From assembly GCF_020179385.1 (NCBI RefSeq), contig NZ_JAIBLJ010000007.1, positions 114,403 through 178,402 on the forward strand: 64,000 nucleotides of DNA, in the 5' to 3' direction. Within the stretch, counting starts at the first letter, position 1. Every line of letters starts with the position of its first letter. Shown here in pieces: positions 59,246-64,000 of this stretch. The translations under genes and the position numbers were made by a program. The stretch comes from Alkalihalobacillus sp. YIM B00296. GTDB lineage: Bacteria > Bacillota > Bacilli > Bacillales > Fictibacillaceae. The notes under the pieces were generated by a model. That model saw only the letters and a list, made by a program, of their open reading frames with translations. It searched no databases and was not told where the DNA came from.

Positions 59246-60580
59246 TTAAGCTACAGAATCTCTCTTAGTTGAATTGGTTTCTTTGATATCAGAGAATATT
59301 TTTGAATTATGAACGTCTTTATCGCGACCCGGAATGATAAGATTCAAGATGATTCCTGTCAGTGTCGCCAATGCCATGCTTGCGACCTGGAACTCTTCAG
59401 TCACTTCGATTGTCGCCCCACCAACACCCAGGACAAGGATGACTGATGAGATGACAAGGTTCCTTTTTTTCCCAAGATCGATATTGTTGTCGATCAGCAT
59501 TCTCAACCCTGAAGAGGCAATGATACCGAATAGGAGAATTGACACACCTCCCATGACAGGCGTTGGAATCGTACCGATCAGTGCTGAAATTTTACCGACG
59601 AAACCGAACAGGATTGCAAGAACCGCCGCTCCACCTACTATGAACACGCTGAATACTCTTGTGATCGCAAGGACGCCGATGTTTTCTCCATACGTCGTGT
59701 TCGGAGGACCGCCCAATAATGAAGCGATCATTGTGGCTACGCCGTCTCCTAGGATCGAACGGTGAAGTCCAGGCTTTTCGATAAAGTTTTTCCCGACGAC
59801 CTTACTGAGAACCATCTGATCTCCGATGTGCTCTGTAATGGTCACAGCAGCGATTGGCACCATGATTAAAGCAATCTGCCATGAGAAGGATGGTGTGTAA
59901 GTTACGAAAGGAACCATGAGATCCGGCATTTGAATCCATTGAGCTTCGCGCACAGGTGCAAGATCAACCAGTCCGATGAAGTAAGAGTATGTGTATCCTC
60001 CTATTATCCCTAAAAGGACAGGGATGAGGCTGAAGAATCCTCTGAAGAATATCGCAGCGACGATAGTGACTGCTAATGTGACAAGGGCTGCTGAAAAGTG
60101 GAGCAAGCTGTACTCTTGTGGATCAGATCCTGGGACGTACATCGCCATATCGATTGCGGTGGTGGCAAGGCCAAGTCCGATGACGATGATGACTGGACCG
60201 ACAACGATTGGCGGGAAAATCTGTAATAGCCACTTGATCCCCAGGGTCCGTATGAACAAAGCAATGATTCCGTAAACAAGCCCTGCTAGGAAGCTCCCGA
60301 CCATGACTGCTTCCAAACCTCCGAGTGACTTTGCTAGAAGGATTGGCATGATGAATGCGAAGGATGAGCCAAGGTAAGCAGGAATCTGCCCTTTTGTAAT
60401 GAGCAGATACGCTAATGTACCCAGTCCACTTGAAATGAGTGCGACCGCTGGACTTAGCCCTACTAAGAATGGGACAAGGATCGTCGCACCGAACATTGCG
60501 AACAAATGCTGTATACTCAATGTCAGCCACTTTCCTGGCTTCGGTATCTCCCTGATTCCTACAGATTCTTTCTGATTCAT
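59246..60580 (-). CDS. pyrP: Uracil permease
   Basis: PyrP is the proton-coupled uracil importer of the NCS2 family. The 444 residues are highly hydrophobic with about 12-14 transmembrane segments. They include QHLFAMFGATILVPFLVGLSP, the substrate-region TITEHIGDQMVLSKVVGKNF and GGPPNTTYGENIGVLAITRV, which are family signatures. It is the second gene of the operon, with its own PyrR attenuator upstream. Confidence 0.97.
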   Translation of the reverse strand: MNQKESVGIREIPKPGKWLTLSIQHLFAMFGATILVPFLVGLSPAVALISSGLGTLAYLLITKGQIPAYLGSSFAFIMPILLAKSLGGLEAVMVGSFLAGLVYGIIALFIRTLGIKWLLQIFPPIVVGPVIIVIGLGLATTAIDMAMYVPGSDPQEYSLLHFSAALVTLAVTIVAAIFFRGFFSLIPVLLGIIGGYTYSYFIGLVDLAPVREAQWIQMPDLMVPFVTYTPSFSWQIALIMVPIAAVTITEHIGDQMVLSKVVGKNFIEKPGLHRSILGDGVATMIASLLGGPPNTTYGENIGVLAITRVFSVFIVGGAAVLAILFGFVGKISALIGTIPTPVMGGVSILLFGIIASSGLRMLIDNNIDLGKKRNLVISSVILVLGVGGATIEVTEEFQVASMALATLTGIILNLIIPGRDKDVHNSKIFSDIKETNSTKRDSVA

Positions 60581-60611
60581 GTTATATTCCTCCTCAAAAA
60601 TTTGAGGCCCA

Positions 60612-60728
60612 ATAAAAAACCTCTCTGCGGGCGCAAAGAGGTTGGATGAAATGCAGGAAAGGTTACAGGACTCCCATGTCCTCTACCAAGTCATTCCATT
60701 CCCCTTTGCCAGCCTCACGGGACTGACT
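60612..60728 (-). promoter_or_regulatory. PyrR attenuator between pyrR and pyrP
   Basis: On the minus strand the PyrR-binding loop CAGTCCCGTGAGGCTG lies at 60710-60725. A terminator stem, AACCTCT / AGAGGTT (60618-60624 and 60637-60643), followed by six Ts is further along. The region between can form the antiterminator. In the known mechanism PyrR with UMP binds the loop and frees the terminator, lowering expression of the downstream pyr genes. Confidence 0.93.
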
Positions 60729-60742
60729 TAAAAAGGGCCATA

Positions 60743-61294
<552 letters not shown>

Positions 61295-61333
61295 TTATTT
61301 CTTATCAAAGTGCCTGGTAAGGTTAGGTTTTTT

Positions 61334-61447
61334 CAATAAAAAACCTCCCACCGTTATGGTGAGAGGGTATAGTTGGACAAATGTACATCAGAAGACGCTC
61401 CGGCCTCTGAAATCTAACCGTTACCTTCTCAGCCTCACGGGACTGAT
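61334..61447 (-). promoter_or_regulatory. PyrR attenuator in the pyr leader
   Basis: The same PyrR-binding loop, CAGTCCCGTGAGGCTG on the minus strand, lies at 61430-61445 and is followed by AGAAGGTAACGG, the conserved flank. The terminator stem CTCTCACC / GGTGGGAG (about 61344-61366) leads into TTTTTT. It controls pyrR and, through it, the whole operon. Confidence 0.94.
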
Positions 61448-61476
61448 TTTAAAGGTCTTATTTTATTATTGAACTG

Positions 61477-61505
61477 ATTATCTCAAAGGGAACGGAGCCT
61501 GTCAA
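61477..61505 (-). promoter_or_regulatory. Sigma-A promoter of the pyr operon
   Basis: On the minus strand TTGACA (61500-61505) and GATAAT (61477-61482) are separated by exactly 17 bases. The -35 contains the rluD stop codon, so the promoter is embedded in the end of the upstream gene. The attenuator leader begins just downstream. Confidence 0.9.
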
Positions 61506-62419
61506 GCTAAATTTCGACGAAGTTCGTCCAATAACCGTTGCAGATCCTCTGGAAGTTCGGATGTGAACTCCATTTTCTCTTCAGTTCTTGGATGAACAAA
61601 TCCTAATGTTTTGGCATGCAGGGCTTGTCCATCGATTGGCAATGTTTTCTTAGGACCATATTTCGGATCACCTGCAACAGGGAAATCGATGTAATTCATA
61701 TGGACACGGATCTGATGCGTCCGTCCAGTCTCTAAAATACATTCCACGAATGTGTAGCGGCTGAACCGTTCTAGCACATTAAAATGGGTGACGGCATCCT
61801 TGCTGTTCGTATCCGTCACAGTCATTTTTTGACGATCATGTTTGTCCCTTCCGATAGGGGCATCGATCGTCCCTTTGTTATGTGGGATCACACCGTGTAC
61901 GATCGCCTCATATTTACGGGTCGTCGTTTTCGCTTTCATCTGCTCGCCTAAATGTTTATGAGCCAAATCATTTTTAGCGACAACCAAAAGGCCAGAGGTA
62001 TCTTTATCGATCCGATGGACAATTCCAGGACGCAAGATACCATTGATTCCAGATAAATCCTTGCAATGGGCCATCAAACCGTTCACAAGCGTCCCCGACA
62101 TGTGGCCAGGGGCAGGATGTACAACCAATCCCCTAGGTTTATTCACGACAAGGAGATCCTCATCCTCATAGACGATATCCAGCTCCATTTCCTCAGGTAC
62201 GACCTCAAGCTCTTCCGGTTCAGGAATTTCGATGACGATGACATCCCCATTTTGACATTTATAATTCGCTTTGACCGATTCACCATTTACTTTCACGCGC
62301 TCTTCTTTGATCCATTGCTGGACTAGTGAACGTGAAGTGCCCTCTTGTTCAATTGCAATGATTTTATCGACTCGTTCACGTGTATTTTCATCTGTAACTT
62401 TTATATGAACTAGCTCCAT
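61502..62419 (-). CDS. rluD: RluD-type 23S rRNA pseudouridine synthase (YlyB)
   Basis: This enzyme isomerises uridines in 23S rRNA helix 69 or a related target. The start chosen gives MELVHIKVTDENTRERVDK and 305 residues; AGAAGGAG precedes it, and the 16-codon extension upstream overlaps lspA. An S4 RNA-binding domain (about 12-70) is followed by the synthase with VHRIDKDTSGLLVVAKND (catalytic Asp), LETGRTHQIRVHMNYI and PVAGDPKYG. The specific target is inferred from family only. It follows lspA by one base. Confidence 0.95.
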   Translation of the reverse strand: MELVHIKVTDENTRERVDKIIAIEQEGTSRSLVQQWIKEERVKVNGESVKANYKCQNGDVIVIEIPEPEELEVVPEEMELDIVYEDEDLLVVNKPRGLVVHPAPGHMSGTLVNGLMAHCKDLSGINGILRPGIVHRIDKDTSGLLVVAKNDLAHKHLGEQMKAKTTTRKYEAIVHGVIPHNKGTIDAPIGRDKHDRQKMTVTDTNSKDAVTHFNVLERFSRYTFVECILETGRTHQIRVHMNYIDFPVAGDPKYGPKKTLPIDGQALHAKTLGFVHPRTEEKMEFTSELPEDLQRLLDELRRNLA

Positions 62420-62420
62420 C

Positions 62421-62885
62421 TTAATTCTCCTTCTGCGTTCTGCTTTCCAGTAAAAAGGCAAGCGCAATCAATCCGACACCGATTACCAGGGAGGAATCGG
62501 CTATATTAAAAATCGGAAAATCGTAGTTGATGATATAAAAATCAAGGAAATCCACGACCTCGCCCCGGAATAAACGATCAAGGAAGTTTCCGATCGCCCC
62601 ACCAAGAATGAGGCCTAATGAGGTGCTTAATAACACATTCCCTCTTGCTTCAGTATGTAAATAATAGACAACCGCTGCAATGACAATGACTGTGACGATA
62701 ATGAACAACCACATCTGTCCTTGTAAAATGCCGAATGCGGCTCCACGGTTCCTGTGTGAATGGAGATAGAAGAAATTGTTGATAATTGTAATCTGTTCAC
62801 CTAACTCCATTTTCGTTACGACAGACCATTTGGTTATTTGATCGATAACCAATACAAAAATCGCTAAAGCATAATAGCGCATCAT
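62421..62885 (-). CDS. lspA: Lipoprotein signal peptidase LspA
   Basis: LspA is the membrane aspartyl protease that removes signal peptides from lipoproteins. The 154 residues have four hydrophobic segments. The catalytic aspartates lie in [21 protein letters not shown] and [18 protein letters not shown], and RNRGAAFG is another conserved block. The start is the first of two adjacent ATG codons. It lies between ylyA and rluD as in B. subtilis. Confidence 0.97.
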   Translation of the reverse strand: MMRYYALAIFVLVIDQITKWSVVTKMELGEQITIINNFFYLHSHRNRGAAFGILQGQMWLFIIVTVIVIAAVVYYLHTEARGNVLLSTSLGLILGGAIGNFLDRLFRGEVVDFLDFYIINYDFPIFNIADSSLVIGVGLIALAFLLESRTQKEN

Positions 62886-62990
62886 AATCCCACCTTCGTT
62901 TCTACCCGTTAAATTTTAGCATATAGAAGGTGCTTTCACAATTAGATTTCTCTTTTGGAAAAGGACCAGCGGAACAAGGCTATCGATATT

Positions 62991-63026
62991 GATAGAAAAA
63001 GAACAGTCTTTGGTTAAGACTGTTCA
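62991..63026 (-). terminator. Terminator overlapping the ylyA stop
   Basis: GAACAGTCTT and AAGACTGTTC (63001-63010 and 63016-63025) pair perfectly. On the minus strand five Ts follow (62996-63000). The stem includes the last codons and stop of ylyA. Confidence 0.88.
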
Positions 63027-63691
63027 TCATCAAGTTGATCCTGTTCGTCCATAAATTCATCATATTCGACATTACGTTCAAAATTCACATGGTCTGTACC
63101 AGTATAGCCTTCGATATCAGTTGAAACGAATTGCTCATACTCCTCAACATATTCTGTATTATCTTCTTCATCCACAATGGAAGAATCCTCATATGTCATG
63201 CTGTTTTCATTGAAGGATGCCACTTCGTAATAGACGTTCGGAGTATTGAATTCATTGTTATCATGTTCAGAATAATATTCATCCTCCATCTCGGTTAAAA
63301 CCTCCTCTTCAATCGGACGATCAGAGGACATTTCCTGGTTTGGCGAGGCCTCTTTTACAGTACGTGCGGTTGGAACCGCTTCTAAACGTTCCATCGGAAT
63401 TTCTTTTCCAGTCACTTCACAAATCCCGTATGTCCCATCCTTCATCTGGTTCAAGGAATATTCGATATCAGACAATTCTTCTTTCAGATGGCCGTTCAAT
63501 GCGATATCTTTTTCACGCTCATATAGCTCTGTCCCTGAATCAGCTGGATGATTATCATATTGTGAAAGCTCGCCTGAAGATGTATCACTAGCAAAGCCGC
63601 GGTTTAATCCGTAATGGTCATTTTGGTCAAACTCTTGCAAGATCCGTCGTTTTCTTTCTTCCAATTGCTTTTTCAGATGCTCATAGTTCAT
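63014..63691 (-). CDS. ylyA: YteA/YlyA family protein (TraR/DksA-like)
   Basis: The 225 residues fit the yteA family of sporulation-linked, DksA/TraR-like proteins. The N-terminal half is a charged coiled coil (LKKQLEERKRRILQEF...YDNHPADSGTELYEREKDIALNGHLKEELSDIEYSLNQMKDGTYGICEVTGKEIPMERLEAVPTART). The zinc-finger region keeps only one cysteine, so metal binding is doubtful. About 110 acidic, low-complexity residues follow (rich in Glu, Asp, Tyr and Asn). Family members may bind RNA polymerase; the role is inferred. It lies between the terminator of the upstream gene and lspA. Confidence 0.88.
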   Translation of the reverse strand: MNYEHLKKQLEERKRRILQEFDQNDHYGLNRGFASDTSSGELSQYDNHPADSGTELYEREKDIALNGHLKEELSDIEYSLNQMKDGTYGICEVTGKEIPMERLEAVPTARTVKEASPNQEMSSDRPIEEEVLTEMEDEYYSEHDNNEFNTPNVYYEVASFNENSMTYEDSSIVDEEDNTEYVEEYEQFVSTDIEGYTGTDHVNFERNVEYDEFMDEQDQLDDEQS

Positions 63692-63957
63692 GACGATACT
63701 TCCTTCCTATTGCATAGTAGTTATAGTTTGACCAGAGTAATCCTTTTTACAACAGAAAGTTAGTCAAAAGTCACCGTTTAAGCACCTCGTTTTTCGTTTT
63801 TCGCAAAACGAGGGCACTAAAAGGCTTCTATGGGTACCTTTACTTGGATTTTTGCAAATGGTCTTATAAAGCTTTCATAAGTATCTTTCATTTAGTATTT
63901 TCGCATTCAAACGGTTTTATGCTGTTACAGGAAATTCTTAAAAGCATTCAGATATAA
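63692..63957. other. Intergenic region upstream of ylyA
   Basis: An AT-rich region holds a nine-pair stem CCTCGTTTT / AAAACGAGG (63785-63793 and 63805-63813). It is followed by loosely similar segments beginning GCACC, GTACC and GTATC, each running into a T-rich stretch and TCGCA or TTGCA, at spacings of about 47-52 bases. These look like decayed copies of one repeat. No gene or firm promoter is visible. Confidence 0.45.
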
Positions 63958-64000
63958 TAAAAAAGGGGCTGTCCCAAAAGTCTACACAATAGACTTTTGT
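63958..64000 (-). terminator. Partial terminator of the upstream gene (cut by window edge)
   Basis: AAAAAAGGGGCTGTCCC then AAAAGTCTA and TAGACTTTTG form the inner stem of a hairpin whose outer right arm lies beyond the window. On the minus strand the left arm leads into TTTTTTATTATA. In B. subtilis ileS is the next gene upstream, so this probably ends ileS. Confidence 0.7.

Overview
The window is a chromosomal segment of a low-GC, endospore-forming Gram-positive bacterium of the Bacillaceae. The basis is gene content and order: ylyA-lspA-rluD-pyr operon, rqcH/yloB, yicC-remA-gmk-rpoZ-coaBC-priA-fmt-rsmB-rlmN-prpC-prkC-rsgA-rpe-thiN-spoVM-rpmB, yloU-fakA-sdaAB-sdaAA-recG-fapR-plsX-fabD-fabG-acpP-rnc-smc-ftsY-ylxM-ffh-rpsP-khpA-rimM-trmD-rplS-lepB-rbgA-rnhB-sucC-sucD. 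This is the Bacillus subtilis order from ileS to sucD, read here almost wholly on the minus strand. spoVM, an alpha/beta-type small acid-soluble spore protein and a YteA/YlyA-family protein indicate a spore former. The sequence does not identify the genus; it is not B. subtilis itself.

Layout, right to left in the direction of transcription. From 64.0 to 61.5 kb lie the end of an upstream terminator (probably of ileS), ylyA, lspA and rluD. From 61.5 to 49.0 kb is the pyrimidine operon pyrR-pyrP-pyrB-pyrC-pyrAA-pyrAB-pyrK-pyrD-pyrF-pyrE. It has a clean sigma-A promoter and two PyrR attenuators; the usual third one, before pyrB, is not visible. A SAM methyltransferase gene follows pyrE. From 49.0 to 43.5 kb a plus-strand island (rqcH and a possible 23-residue membrane peptide) faces the methyltransferase gene and is divergent from a calcium P-type ATPase gene. 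From 43.4 to 29.5 kb is a long run of nucleotide, translation-start, rRNA-modification and Ser/Thr-kinase signalling genes; def is absent from between priA and fmt. From 29.5 to 28.3 kb a TPP riboswitch controls a drastically shortened thiT-like gene and thiN, followed by spoVM. From 27.8 to 16.8 kb are rpmB (plus strand), yloU-fakA, serine dehydratase, recG, and the FapR-controlled fatty acid/phospholipid genes ending in acpP and rnc. From 16.8 to 7.1 kb, smc-ftsY and ylxM-ffh-rpsP-khpA cover chromosome condensation and signal recognition particle targeting, then rimM-trmD-rplS. From 7.0 kb to the left edge are lepB, rbgA, rnhB, two decayed genes (ylqG, ylqH), a small spore protein gene, and sucC-sucD with its terminator.

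Most of the window is ordinary housekeeping sequence. The observations most worth checking are: the TPP riboswitch driving an apparently internally deleted ThiT fused in one transcript with thiN; the joint decay of ylqG and ylqH; two intergenic tracts of strictly phased degenerate repeats (20-bp period near 2.5 kb, 21-bp period near 11.6 kb); a family of GC-rich dyad elements between genes, one of which has a large internal expansion; the loss of a pyr attenuator; and a 23-codon membrane-peptide ORF with its own ribosome binding site and terminator. I found no CRISPR array, tRNA, rRNA, intact insertion sequence, prophage or defence system. No wholly new multi-gene system is evident.
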